Below, one piece after another: positions 25,692 through 34,902 of a stretch of 58,052 bases of DNA. Source of the stretch: DATCMA01 sp036563645. Its GTDB lineage: Bacteria > Actinomycetota > Actinomycetes > Mycobacteriales > Micromonosporaceae. The first letter of the stretch is position 1; every line of letters starts with the position of its first letter. Where the stretch lies: assembly GCA_036563645.1 (NCBI GenBank), contig DATCMA010000023.1:1-58052 (forward strand), given 5' to 3'. The translations under genes were made by a program, and so were the position numbers. The notes beneath the pieces are model-generated. The model had not been told where the DNA came from, did no database searches, and saw nothing but the letters and a program-made list of their open reading frames with translations.

Positions 25692-26323
25692 GCGGTCCTC
25701 GCCTGGTTCACCCCGCGGACGAGCTGGATGGTTTGGGCCACGTAGAAGGCGCCCGCCACCCAGTACAGGGCCACACCCCACCAGGCCAGCCCCCACCCGA
25801 TCGCGTGGGCGACCTCACCGGCAACCCCGCCGTGGGCCGCGAGAAGCAGCACGGGGAACGCGACCAGCAGGATGAACGTCGCGGTCTTGCCCACATAGTG
25901 CACCGGAAGCGGACCGTAGCCGTAGCGGCGCAGCACCAGCAGGCACACCCCGAGCATCACCTCACGCGCGACCAACGCGGCGGTCACGGGCCACGGCACC
26001 ACCGCCTGGATCGTGAACGCAACAAGGGTCGCCAGGATGTACAGCCGGTCCGCGGTCGGATCGAGCAGCTCCCCCAGGCGGCTGACCTGCCGCAGCCGCC
26101 GGGCGGCGTAGCCGTCGAGCCAGTCGGTGGCGCCGCCGAGGGCGAGCACGACCAGCGCCGCGACATCCGCATGGGCGACCAGGAACAGGTACAGGAACAG
26201 CGGCACGCCCAGCAGCCGCACGAAGCTGATCACATTGGGAACCGTCCACATCCGGTCCCGCGTGGCGGCGGCGATGGTCTGGGCTGGCCGCGCGGACTCC
26301 CGCTGCGCAGACGGATACGGCAC
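25688..26323 (-). CDS. CDP-alcohol phosphatidyltransferase (PgsA family)
   Basis: An integral membrane enzyme of 211 residues that transfers a phosphatidyl group from CDP-diacylglycerol to an alcohol. The signature DGx2ARx8Gx3Dx3D is intact (DGYAARRLRQVSRLGELLDP then TADR). About six helices follow the WTVPNVISFVRLLGVPLFLY opening. Relatives here are annotated as phosphatidylglycerophosphate or phosphatidylinositol-phosphate synthases; the acceptor cannot be decided. GTG 26323 has GGAGGG at good spacing; 26404 is an upstream alternative. First gene of the operon leading into DUF881-sbp. Confidence 0.9.
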   Translation of the reverse strand: MPYPSAQRESARPAQTIAAATRDRMWTVPNVISFVRLLGVPLFLYLFLVAHADVAALVVLALGGATDWLDGYAARRLRQVSRLGELLDPTADRLYILATLVAFTIQAVVPWPVTAALVAREVMLGVCLLVLRRYGYGPLPVHYVGKTATFILLVAFPVLLLAAHGGVAGEVAHAIGWGLAWWGVALYWVAGAFYVAQTIQLVRGVNQARTA

Positions 26324-26533
26324 GCGTTCCCTCCCCGACCCTGGCCCGGTGCCCACCGGCGATCCCGGCCGGGCCCAAGCCACCGGTAGCTGGCGTCGCG
26401 CCACTATAACGCGCTGACCTGGGCGGGTCGGTACGTCGATCCCCGGTGGGTCGCCCCGCGCGCCCGAGAAAGGCCCGCCGACGGGGGAGCGTCGCCCGCG
26501 CGGGCCCGCCGTGGGCGCGCCCCGCCGGGGGCC

Positions 26534-26851
26534 TCAGCCAGCCTGGTCGTCGGGGAGACGGCGGCGCATGAAGTACTGCCAGTAGCCGAGCATCCGCTCG
26601 GCCCCCTCCACGCTCTTGATCGCCTCGTTGAGCCAGGGCACCCGGTCGCCGGTCCAATAGCCGTCGCTGATCATCCACCCGTCGGCGCCGAGCTGGTTGA
26701 GCACCTCCAGGCGCCGGCCGCGCAGCGGTTCACAGCGGTGCCCCGCCCGGTCCGCGATGACGGTCACGGTCGGCCCAGGCGGGGTGACCCCCTTGTCGGG
26801 TTTGCCGGCGGTGTGCACGAAGTACAGGTAGCCGTACTCCCACCTATCCAT
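26534..26851 (-). CDS. Conserved hypothetical protein
   Basis: A 105-residue soluble protein, beginning MDRWEYGYLYFVHTAGKPDK and containing LEVLNQLGADGWMISDGYW, a pattern like small DUF4177-type proteins (a WEY strand then a LN-LGA-GW helix). ATG 26851 follows a GGGGGAA site. Function unknown. Confidence 0.6.
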   Translation of the reverse strand: MDRWEYGYLYFVHTAGKPDKGVTPPGPTVTVIADRAGHRCEPLRGRRLEVLNQLGADGWMISDGYWTGDRVPWLNEAIKSVEGAERMLGYWQYFMRRRLPDDQAG

Positions 26852-26962
26852 GCGCGTTCCCCCCGCCCTGTGATCCAGCCGGCGGGTGCAGGCCCGCGTA
26901 CGGACGCAACCGGCGCCGCGGTGGGGTGAGAGCCGCTGGCGCCGGGTGGGCGGTGCCGTGAG

Positions 26963-27163
26963 CTACCGCCCCTGCTCCTCGTCGCGGTCCCGCTGCCCAA
27001 TCGACGGCACGCCGCGCCGGTCGTGGGGGGCGCGGGCTCGGGGATCGTCGGTGGTGCGTGCCTGGGCAGCCAGGTCGGCCCAGTCCGGTGGGGAGGTCTC
27101 CAGGGGACGGTCCGCGGGGACGCCCGCCGGCTCGTGTTCGCGACGCTGCTGGTGTGCGCTCAT
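26963..27163 (-). CDS. Small hydrophilic protein, hypothetical
   Basis: A 66-residue Arg/Asp/Glu/Pro-rich protein with no hydrophobic core, starting at ATG 27163 just after a very strong AAAGGAGG site, the main evidence that it is translated. It is probably disordered. It diverges from the erythromycin-esterase-like gene, sharing 140 bp of upstream sequence. Confidence 0.5.
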   Translation of the reverse strand: MSAHQQRREHEPAGVPADRPLETSPPDWADLAAQARTTDDPRARAPHDRRGVPSIGQRDRDEEQGR

Positions 27164-27303
27164 CGCGCCTCCTTTCCTGCCGGCGGCTACCCGGTGGTAC
27201 CGCGCGGCAAACCCGCCGGCTCGTTTCACCGCACCGGCCTCGGGTACCGCTGGCGTCACGGGCGCGGATGTGTCCGTGATCCGGCGAGCGCGAGGAGACC
27301 GCG

Positions 27304-28620
27304 ATGGCACGCTACCGCGACCAGATCGTCGACTTGGCTATCCCGCTGGGCGACCCCGGGGACCTCGACGCCCTGCTGGCCCGCGTCGGTGACGCCCGCG
27401 TCGTGATGATCGGGGAGGCGAGCCACGGCACCCACGAGTTCTACCAGTGGCGGGCGGCGGTAACGCGCCGACTGATTGAGGAATGTGGTTTCTCGTTCGT
27501 CGCGGTCGAAGGTGACTGGCCAGACTGTGACCGCGTCGACGCCGCGGTCCGCCGCCGCACACCCGCCCCCGACGACCCGCGTCAGGTGTTGGGTCGCTTC
27601 CACCGCTGGCCGACGTGGCTGTGGGCCAACGAGGAGGTGGCGGACTTCTGCCGGTGGCTGCGCCACTACAACGCCACCCGGGACCCGCGGGAGCGGGTGG
27701 GCTTCCACGGGTTGGACGTGTACTCGCTGTGGGAGTCGCTGCGGGCGATCCTGGCGCACCTGCGCGAGCACGCCCCGGAGCAGGTGCCGGTGGCGCTGGA
27801 GGCGTACCGGTGCTTCGACCCGCACGGGGAGGACCCCCAGCAATACGCGGTGGCGACCCGGTTCGTCCCGGACGGCTGCGAGCAGGAAGTGGTGGACCTG
27901 CTCATCCAGCTCCGCGCGCGCGACGGCCAGTCGCTGACCGACCCCAGCGTCGACGGGGACCGGTGGGCACGGTTCGCTGCCTGGCAGAACGCGGAGGTCG
28001 TCGCCGGCGCGGAACGCTACTACCGGGCGATGGTGCGCGGCGGGCGGGAGTCGTGGAACATCCGCGACCGGCACATGGACGAGACGCTCCAGCGGCTGCT
28101 GGCCTACTACGGACCGCAGGCACGGGCGGTGGTCTGGGCACACAACACCCACGTCGGCGACGGTCGATGGGCCACCGACATGGCCGAGGCCGGAGAGGTC
28201 ACCATCGGGCAGCTGGCCCGCCAACGGTACGGCGACGACCAAGTGGTGCTCGTGGGGTTCGGCACCCACCGCGGCACCGTGGTCGCCGGGGAGGCGTGGG
28301 GCGCACCAATGCGGCAGATGCCGGTGCCGCCGGCGCGGCGCGGGTCGCTGGAGGACGCGCTGCACGCTGTGGCTCCCGAACAGGCCCTGTTCGTCTTCCC
28401 CCCACAGGCGCCGCTGGAGCTGCTCACCGACGTGATCGACCACCGTGCGATCGGTGTGGTCTACCACCCGGAGCGGGAAGCCTGGGGCAACTACGTGCCC
28501 ACGGTGCTGGGGCGCCGCTACGACGCGTTCATCTGGTGCGACCAGACCCGCGCGGTGCTGCCGCTGCCGACCAGCGGCGCTCGCCCCGAGGAGGCGCAAA
28601 CCTACCCGGCCGGGGTGTAG
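27304..28620 (+). CDS. Erythromycin esterase family protein
   Basis: A 438-residue protein of the EreA/EreB-like superfamily. The family's conserved motifs appear: MIGEASHGTHEFYQWRAAVT (with the catalytic-type His), FVAVEGDWPDCDRVD, VGFHGLDVYSLWESL, and the late AVVWAHNTHVGDGRWATDMA. Actinobacterial members are often paired with a phosphoribosyltransferase or dienelactone-hydrolase gene and are not known to act on macrolides, so a resistance role should not be assumed. ATG 27304 has GAGGAG upstream. The hydrolase gene follows after 47 bp. Confidence 0.88.
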   Translation: MARYRDQIVDLAIPLGDPGDLDALLARVGDARVVMIGEASHGTHEFYQWRAAVTRRLIEECGFSFVAVEGDWPDCDRVDAAVRRRTPAPDDPRQVLGRFHRWPTWLWANEEVADFCRWLRHYNATRDPRERVGFHGLDVYSLWESLRAILAHLREHAPEQVPVALEAYRCFDPHGEDPQQYAVATRFVPDGCEQEVVDLLIQLRARDGQSLTDPSVDGDRWARFAAWQNAEVVAGAERYYRAMVRGGRESWNIRDRHMDETLQRLLAYYGPQARAVVWAHNTHVGDGRWATDMAEAGEVTIGQLARQRYGDDQVVLVGFGTHRGTVVAGEAWGAPMRQMPVPPARRGSLEDALHAVAPEQALFVFPPQAPLELLTDVIDHRAIGVVYHPEREAWGNYVPTVLGRRYDAFIWCDQTRAVLPLPTSGARPEEAQTYPAGV

Positions 28621-28667
28621 GCGGCCACCGCCCCAGCGACCGAGTCAGCGACCGGAGAGGATCCACC

Positions 28668-29363
28668 ATGGACAACGCAGCGACGGCGACGGCGACCGTC
28701 ATCCCCACCGGCGACGCGCACCTACAGGCCGACACGGTGATCCCCACCCAGCCGGCCGGGGTGGTGGTCTTCGCGCACGGCAGCGGCAGCTCCCGGCACA
28801 GCCCCCGCAACCGGGCGGTGGCGCAGGTGCTCAACCGCACCGGCATGGCCACCGTCCTCGCTGACCTGCTCACCGCAGACGAGGAACGCCGCGACGCGGA
28901 ATCCAGGCGGCTGCGGTTCGACATCACCCTGCTGGCGGAGCGGGTGTTGGGGATCGTGGACTGGCTGCGCACCGCCCCGGAGACCCGGACGCTGCCGATC
29001 GGGCTCTTCGGCGCCAGCACCGGCGCGGCGGCCGCGCTGGTCGCCGCGGCCGCCCGACCCGACGTGGTCCAGGCGGTGGTGTCCCGCGGGGGACGCCCCG
29101 ACCTGGCCGGCGCGGCGCTGGGTGACGTGCAGGCCCCGACGCTGCTGCTCGTCGGCGAACGTGACGACGTGGTGCTGCAGCTCAACGCCGAAGCCCACGC
29201 GGCGATGCCGGGGGTCGCGCAGCTTCGGGTCATCCCCAACGCCGGACACCTGTTCGAGGAGCCTGGGGCGCTGGACCAGGTCGCAGGGCTCGCCGCGTCC
29301 TGGTTCGACACCTACCTGCGGGAAGCAGATCAGGCCACCCGCTGGCCCCCGTCGCCTGCGTGA
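28668..29363 (+). CDS. Alpha/beta hydrolase (dienelactone hydrolase family)
   Basis: A 231-residue alpha/beta hydrolase. The oxyanion-side motif VVVFAHGSGSSRHSPRN, the nucleophile elbow GLFGASTGAAAAL (Ser in GASTG), an acid (GERDDVV) and the catalytic His (PNAGHLFEEPG) form a complete triad. Start ATG 28668 has GGAGAGG upstream. It is cotranscribed with the erythromycin-esterase-like gene, a pairing seen in other actinomycetes. It overlaps the converging acyltransferase gene by 34 bp. Substrate unknown. Confidence 0.9.
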   Translation: MDNAATATATVIPTGDAHLQADTVIPTQPAGVVVFAHGSGSSRHSPRNRAVAQVLNRTGMATVLADLLTADEERRDAESRRLRFDITLLAERVLGIVDWLRTAPETRTLPIGLFGASTGAAAALVAAAARPDVVQAVVSRGGRPDLAGAALGDVQAPTLLLVGERDDVVLQLNAEAHAAMPGVAQLRVIPNAGHLFEEPGALDQVAGLAASWFDTYLREADQATRWPPSPA

Positions 29364-30691
29364 AGCACCGCGAGCAGCGCCGCACCCAGCAGGTAGGCGG
29401 TCAACGCGAACGCCGGCATCCCCAGCGGCTCAGGCGCCTCCTGGCCCGCGCTGGTGTCCCCCACCAGGCCCACCACCGCCAGCGCGAACCCGACCACGGT
29501 CAGCGCGACCCGCGGCAGACCACGCGTCATCGACGTCGTCCACCGCTGCGGCAGCGACCGTGGCCAGTGCGGCCGCTGGCGCCCGCGCTGCTCCACGCGG
29601 CCGAACACCGCCACCAGCCCCACCAGCGCCACGGACACCAGCAGCAGCCACGGGATCCGCCAGGCGAACCACGCCGCCGACCCCACCGGCGGGGTGGGCA
29701 GCCAGCCGAGCAGCCCGAGCACCCCGGCGACGATGACCGCCGCGGTGACGTGCCACAAGAACACCGTCATGATCACCGCGTTGGTCGCGACCACCGCCTG
29801 CCAGGCGCGGCGGCTGCGGCGCAGCCAGCGATCCAGCGGCTGGTGCACCAGCAGCACCAGCCCGATCTGCGCGGCCGCCAACGCCAGCAGCGCCAGGGTC
29901 GGCGGGGACATGTTGTGCACCCGCTCCCCCGGCACGTCGACCATGCTCACCGGGTACGGCCCGACCGTGGTGGCCAACACCGCGGCCCCGAGACCACCGA
30001 TGAACAACCCCACCGCCACCGCACGCCGCCGCGGCAGGCGTCCATCGCGCCACGCGTAACCCACCTGGTGGATCGCCAACCAGCCAATCAGCGTGTTGGC
30101 CCAGCCGAGCACCTGCGGGGCGTACCCGAACCGAGCCAGGTCACCCACGGCGACCAGCCCGACCGCCACCGCCGGCACCGCCCAGCCGAACCGCCGGTGC
30201 AGCCGATACGTCACCGGGGCCACCAGCACCACGACCAGGTAGACAGCGAGGAACCACAGCGGAATCGACGCCGACCACACCGCGGTGCGCACCATCTCCG
30301 GCGGCGCACCCCCCAGCCGCGCGATCCCCGCCCCTGCGGCGAGCACCACCAGCAGCGCCGTGGTGGGGCGCACCAGGCGGCGGCCCCGCTCGACGAGCCA
30401 GCCCACGGTATCCCCGCCGCGCGCCCAGCGGCCCGCCAGCGACGCCGCATTGGCGTACCCGCCGACGAGGAAGAACAGCGGCAACACCTGCACCAGCCAG
30501 GTCAGCGGATACGCCCACGGCAGCTCCGGCAAAGCGCTGCGGCCAGTGAGCTCGCCGTCGCTGTCGTACTCGACCACGCTCACCAGCCAGTGCCCCACCA
30601 CCACCGCGGTGATCGCCAGTGCGCGCAGGAAGTCGACGACCCGCTCCCGCTGCGCCGGTGTCTGTTCGGCGAGCTGCCGCGCCCCGATCAT
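29330..30691 (-). CDS. Acyltransferase 3 family membrane protein
   Basis: A 453-residue multipass protein of the acyltransferase-3 (OafA/NodX-like) family that O-acylates surface glycans or other envelope molecules. It opens RVVDFLRALAITAVVVGHW, carrying the conserved R-x-A and H, followed by VLPLFFLVGGYANAAS and about ten helices. A late Arg-rich loop (about 275-290) is cytoplasmic. It is a single gene; the acceptor is unknown. The 3' ends of this gene and the hydrolase overlap. Confidence 0.88.
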   Translation of the reverse strand: MIGARQLAEQTPAQRERVVDFLRALAITAVVVGHWLVSVVEYDSDGELTGRSALPELPWAYPLTWLVQVLPLFFLVGGYANAASLAGRWARGGDTVGWLVERGRRLVRPTTALLVVLAAGAGIARLGGAPPEMVRTAVWSASIPLWFLAVYLVVVLVAPVTYRLHRRFGWAVPAVAVGLVAVGDLARFGYAPQVLGWANTLIGWLAIHQVGYAWRDGRLPRRRAVAVGLFIGGLGAAVLATTVGPYPVSMVDVPGERVHNMSPPTLALLALAAAQIGLVLLVHQPLDRWLRRSRRAWQAVVATNAVIMTVFLWHVTAAVIVAGVLGLLGWLPTPPVGSAAWFAWRIPWLLLVSVALVGLVAVFGRVEQRGRQRPHWPRSLPQRWTTSMTRGLPRVALTVVGFALAVVGLVGDTSAGQEAPEPLGMPAFALTAYLLGAALLAVLHAGDGGQRVA

Positions 30692-30806
30692 GCGCTCAGG
30701 CTATTGCCCCACCCATCGACCAGGGGAGCCCACATCCGGGGGTCACCGCGGGCGTGAAGCCCTCCCACGCGGGTACCTCGGGCGACAGCGACGCGGGAGG
30801 TGGCGC

Positions 30807-31796
30807 GTGGAGCAGGTGATCGTCCTCACGGGAGCCTCCTCCGGAATCGGCCGGGAAACCGCGGCGCAGCTGGCCCGACGCGGGGCGCGGGTCGCGCTCG
30901 CCGCGCGGGGCCGGCACGCGCTGGAGGGGGTGGCCGCCGAAGTGGCGCGACTCGGCGGGGTGCCGCTAGTGGTGCCGACCGACGTCACCGACTACGCGCA
31001 GGTCACGGCGCTCGCCGAGGCCACCGCCGCCGAGTTCGGACGCATCGACGCGTGGATCAACAACGCGGGGGTGTGGGCGTTCGGCCCGGTGGACGCCCAC
31101 GACGTGGCCACGATCCGCCGGGTGATCGACGTCAACCTGCTGGGCGCGGTGCACGGGATGAAGGCCGCCCTGCCGTACCTGAGCCGCACCGGCGGCACGA
31201 TCGTCAACGTCTCGTCGATCACCGCGCGGCGTGGCTTCCCGCTGCAGGCCGCCGACAGCGCCGCCAAACACGGCGTGCGCGCCTTCGGGGAGGCGCTGCG
31301 ACTGGAGCTGCGCCACCAGCGGGTACCGGTGCGGGTCGTCGACATCGTCCCCAGCACGGTCAACACCCCGCTGTTTCGGCACGGGCAGCGCACTCCCGGG
31401 GCCAACCCGCGACCGATCCCCCCGATCTACGAGCCCCGAGTGGTCGCCGCCGCGATCCTGGCGGCCCTGCGCCGCCCCGTCCGGGACGTCTACGTCGGCG
31501 GCCCGGCCCGGCTCGTGGACCTCGCGCAGCGGGTCAGCCCCGCCCTGCTGGACTGGGTGCTGCTCACAGCCAGCCGCCTCGCCCAGCGGCGCCCCAGGGA
31601 GGGGGCCGACCACCCGACGGCGGTCAACCTCTGGGGGCCCGAACCCGGCCCCGGCCAGGCCACGGGGGAGCTTCCCGTCACCACCAAGTCGGTCAGCGTG
31701 TACACCTCGCTCCTGGGGACACGCCCGGGCTGGGCCACCGCGGCCGCCGCGCTGCTGGTGGTGGGCGCCGCGGCGCTGTCCCGCCGCGCGCGGTGA
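30807..31796 (+). CDS. Short-chain dehydrogenase/reductase, catalytic Tyr replaced by Asp
   Basis: A 329-residue SDR with a C-terminal extension. The nucleotide-binding TGASSGIGRETA motif, NNAG and N110 are intact. The active site is not: the Ser is present (NVSSITA, S137) and Lys is present (K154), but the position 13 residues after the Ser, normally Tyr of YxxxK, is D150 (GCC GAC AGC GCC GCC AAA). A single T-to-G change would explain it. The final part (about 240-329) ends in a hydrophobic helix (WATAAAALLVVGAAALSRRA), suggesting membrane attachment. Its stop overlaps the next gene's GTG. Confidence 0.88.
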   Translation: MEQVIVLTGASSGIGRETAAQLARRGARVALAARGRHALEGVAAEVARLGGVPLVVPTDVTDYAQVTALAEATAAEFGRIDAWINNAGVWAFGPVDAHDVATIRRVIDVNLLGAVHGMKAALPYLSRTGGTIVNVSSITARRGFPLQAADSAAKHGVRAFGEALRLELRHQRVPVRVVDIVPSTVNTPLFRHGQRTPGANPRPIPPIYEPRVVAAAILAALRRPVRDVYVGGPARLVDLAQRVSPALLDWVLLTASRLAQRRPREGADHPTAVNLWGPEPGPGQATGELPVTTKSVSVYTSLLGTRPGWATAAAALLVVGAAALSRRAR

Positions 31797-33928
31797 ACCG
31801 CGTTCGGGACCTGCGGGTCCGCCCGGATGTGCTGTATCTGGCCAGCGGGTGGAGCACGCTCGTGACCGACCCCCATGGCCGGATCGACGGGGGCACGCAG
31901 GGCTTCTACCGCTACCACACCCGGGTCCTCAGCCGGGAGCGGATCACCGTCGATGGCCGAGAACCGGTGCCGTTTAGCACCGGGAACGTGGGGAGCCGCG
32001 CCCAGCTGTCCTACGCGGCGCTCGGGGACTCCGAGCAGCTGCCTGTCGAGGCGTGCTACCTGCTGCGGGAACGCGTCCTCGGCGACGGGCTGCGGACCCG
32101 GCTGCGGGTGCTCAGCGCAGCCGCCCGGCCGCTGACGCTGACCCTGGGCATTGAGCTGGCGGCGGACTTCGCCGACGGCGCCGACGCCGAGCGGGGCCGC
32201 CCCGTGCCGCCAGCGGACGTCGCCTGCCAGTGGGACGCCAGGCGGCGGGAGTTGCGTCTGACGCAGCGGCACACCCCGTGGGACCGAGCGGTGGTCATCC
32301 GCGTGGAGGCCGGGCCGCCGGTGCGCTGCGACGGCCAGACGCTGATCGTCGAGCTGGCCGTGGCCCCGCGGGGAGAGGCCACGGTGGAGCTGGCAGTCGA
32401 ACCGGTCTTCGACGGGCGGGTCCACCCCGCCCCACCGGCGGGCGACCAGGTCGCCGAGGTGCGTGCGGCGCTGGCAGCGGAATTCACCCGGCTGACCACC
32501 CCCAACCGCACCGTCGCCTCGGTGTGGCAGACCGCCATCGAGGACTTGGCGAGCCTGCCGCTGGGCGAGCCACCAGGGCCGGCCGCGCCGGCCGCCGGAC
32601 TCCCGCTGTATCAGGGGATCTTCGGTCGGGACATGCTCACCGCCTCGTGGCAGGCGCTGCTCATCGGCCCGACGATGCTGCGGGACAGCCTGCGGCTCAC
32701 CGCCGCCTGGCAAGGGCGGCGCATCGACGACTGGCGGGATGAGGAGCCCGGCAAAGGGCTGCACCAGGCGCGCTTCGGTCCCTCATCGCTGCGCGGCGAC
32801 GACCCGCACGACGCCTACTACGGCGACTGGGCTACCGCACCGGACTTCCTGGTGATGCTCGGGCAGTATCTGGCGTGGACCGGCGACCGAGAGACCGTCC
32901 GGCGGCTGCTCCCCGCGGCCCGCCGCGCGCTGGAGTGGCTGGAGCGCTACGGCGACCTCAACGGCGACGGGTTCCTCGAGTACCGCTGCCGATCCGCCAA
33001 GGGTGAGAAGAACCAGGGGTGGAAGGACTCCCACACCGCGATCGTGGACACCGCTGGCCAGGTAGTGGACAACCCGGTCGCCCCCAGCGAGGTGCAGGCC
33101 TACTGGTACGCGGCGCTGCGCCACTCCGCTTTCGCGTTCGCCCTGTGCGGCGATCGGGCGTTCGCCGCCACCCTGGTCGCGCAGGCGGCGGCGCTGCGGC
33201 GACGCTTCCACCGGGCCTTCTGGCTGCCTGAGTGCGGTGGGTACGCGATGGCGCTGGGCCCGGACGGGCAGCCGGTGCGGTCGGCGAGCTCGAACGACGG
33301 GCATCTGCTCGCCGCCGGGATCGTTCCGGCCCGCCATGCCCCGGCGGTCGCCCGCCGGCTGCTGTCCCCGGCCCTGTTCAGTGGGTGGGGGGTGCGCACA
33401 CTCGCCGCCGACCATCCCGCGTACGACCCGTTCAGCTACCACCGGGGCGCGGTGTGGCCGGTGGAGGCGGGCACGATCGCATTGGGGTTGGCGCGCTACG
33501 GCCGGTGGACGGAGCTGCTTCGAGTCGCGGAAGGCCTCTTCGCCGCGGCGGAGCTGTTCGAGGGGCATCGCCTGCCGGAGGTGCTCGGCGGGCTGCCTCG
33601 CGACCGGTTCCCCCACCCCGGGATCTACCCGGAGTCGTGCTCCCCGCAGGCGTGGTCCGCGAGCGCGCCGATCGCGGTGGTGCAGGCGTTGCTCGCGTTC
33701 CGGCCGATGGCGCCACTACACACCGTGTTGATCGATCCGCACCTGCCGGAGTGGCTGCCCGAGCTGACGCTCGAGGGGGTGCGGGTCGGGCGCGCGACGT
33801 TTGACCTGACGGTACGGCGGACTCGCGGCGGACGTGTCGCCGTTCGCGTCCGTGGGGACCCCATCACCGTGTTGCGTCGACCGACGCTACGCTCGTTGCG
33901 ATGCCGGTGGCACGACGACAGTCAGTGA
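31793..33928 (+). CDS. Glycogen debranching (amylo-alpha-1,6-glucosidase)-type glycosidase
   Basis: A 711-residue protein with an N-terminal beta domain of the GDE N-bis type (about 1-210: DVLYLASGWSTLVTDPHGRI, QGFYRYHTRVLSRERITVDG) and a C-terminal (alpha/alpha)6 barrel (about 240-690: GIFGRDMLTASWQALLIGP, DLNGDGFLEYRCRSAKGEKN, GWKDSHTAIVDTAGQVV, PFSYHRGAVWPVEAGTIALG). Such enzymes hydrolyse alpha-1,6 branch points or trehalose/kojibiose-type bonds; the substrate is uncertain. Its GTG 31793 overlaps the SDR stop (GTGA), so the two are coupled. Confidence 0.88.
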   Translation: MNRVRDLRVRPDVLYLASGWSTLVTDPHGRIDGGTQGFYRYHTRVLSRERITVDGREPVPFSTGNVGSRAQLSYAALGDSEQLPVEACYLLRERVLGDGLRTRLRVLSAAARPLTLTLGIELAADFADGADAERGRPVPPADVACQWDARRRELRLTQRHTPWDRAVVIRVEAGPPVRCDGQTLIVELAVAPRGEATVELAVEPVFDGRVHPAPPAGDQVAEVRAALAAEFTRLTTPNRTVASVWQTAIEDLASLPLGEPPGPAAPAAGLPLYQGIFGRDMLTASWQALLIGPTMLRDSLRLTAAWQGRRIDDWRDEEPGKGLHQARFGPSSLRGDDPHDAYYGDWATAPDFLVMLGQYLAWTGDRETVRRLLPAARRALEWLERYGDLNGDGFLEYRCRSAKGEKNQGWKDSHTAIVDTAGQVVDNPVAPSEVQAYWYAALRHSAFAFALCGDRAFAATLVAQAAALRRRFHRAFWLPECGGYAMALGPDGQPVRSASSNDGHLLAAGIVPARHAPAVARRLLSPALFSGWGVRTLAADHPAYDPFSYHRGAVWPVEAGTIALGLARYGRWTELLRVAEGLFAAAELFEGHRLPEVLGGLPRDRFPHPGIYPESCSPQAWSASAPIAVVQALLAFRPMAPLHTVLIDPHLPEWLPELTLEGVRVGRATFDLTVRRTRGGRVAVRVRGDPITVLRRPTLRSLRCRWHDDSQ

Positions 33929-34022
33929 TCGGACGATCCGTGCGTCGTGCGCCCCGGTCAGGCACACTCGTGCCATACCTCTTGTCGGGAGCGACCGATC
34001 TCCATCACGTTTGGAAAGCCAT

Positions 34023-34601
34023 ATGCCCGCCCAATCCAACCCTGGCGCCCGACGGGAATCGACGGCTGACACCACGACGCGCACGCGCCGCGCAGCCTCA
34101 CGGACCCGCTGGGTTCCGGTTGACCAGCTCTCCCCCATGGCCCGTGCCCTGCTCAGCGACAACCTGGGCGGACGCGACGTGGTCCCCAAGCACGTCGCGG
34201 ACCGTGTGACCCAGCAGGCGCAGGAGTGGATCGAGCAGGGGTTCACCGAGGAGACGGTGCGGGCCTGGAAGGACGCGGACCTCTCCCCCGCCGCCGCGGC
34301 GTACCTGGCGGAGCGCGGCGTGGAGCCGCGGGTGCTGGAGCTGCCGATGGGGATCGTCCCCAACGCGGCGCCGGTGCCGCTGCGGATCGCGATCGCGTCC
34401 GGGAGACTCTCCGTCGAACGCGCCTACGAGCTGCTGGTGTTGACCGGCGAACACGTTCCCAAGGACGCCACGAACCCGCAGGCCGGGTCCGGGAACGCGG
34501 TGCCGGGGGCGGCGGCCCCCTCGTCGGGCACCACGCCCGCTCCGCGTCGGGCGACTCGTCCCGTGGCCCCGGTGATTTTCTCTCACGCGGCGGACAGCTA
34601 G
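34023..34601 (+). CDS. Hypothetical protein
   Basis: A 192-residue soluble protein: basic Thr/Arg-rich N-terminus, a helical middle (ALLSDNLGGRDVVPKHVADR, QEWIEQGFTEETVRAWKDAD, LSPAAAAYLAERGVEPRVLE) and a Gly/Ala/Pro/Ser-rich tail. No family is recognised. It ends before a 300-bp non-coding stretch. Confidence 0.6.
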   Translation: MPAQSNPGARRESTADTTTRTRRAASRTRWVPVDQLSPMARALLSDNLGGRDVVPKHVADRVTQQAQEWIEQGFTEETVRAWKDADLSPAAAAYLAERGVEPRVLELPMGIVPNAAPVPLRIAIASGRLSVERAYELLVLTGEHVPKDATNPQAGSGNAVPGAAAPSSGTTPAPRRATRPVAPVIFSHAADS

Positions 34602-34902
34602 CTGGTTTCGCGCCGGTACGTCGGGCTGGCGTCGCGCTGCCGTTTTTCGTGGATGACGTGTGCTGAGTGGTGGGGTTCCCCCTTTTTGTCGTCTCCGCGC
34701 GGGTCACATCGCCTTAAACATCCTAGGAGGCTGGACTACTTCTGGGCACTTCCCGGGCAGGATCACGCCACACCATGGGCACGTACCGCAGTCCAGTGAC
34801 CACCCTCTGTTATTGATCGATATTCTTCTCTACGATGCGTGGTGTCCGCACGACAGGGCGTGGACGACACCTCTCGCACCCCTCACGCGAAGGGACACTC
34901 CG
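34602..34902. other. Intergenic stretch upstream of the P450 gene
   Basis: About 300 bp without a convincing gene. It includes an AT-rich part (about 34808-34838, TTATTGATCGATATTCTTCT) that likely carries the P450 promoter. Confidence 0.45.

Noticed and set aside
27304..28620. Macrolide resistance gene
   Set aside because: The family is broad and actinobacterial members in this context are not shown to hydrolyse macrolides.
27615..28667. Long upstream extension of the hydrolase frame
   Set aside because: Overlaps the erythromycin-esterase-like gene in another frame; ATG 28668 has a ribosome site and the normal family start.
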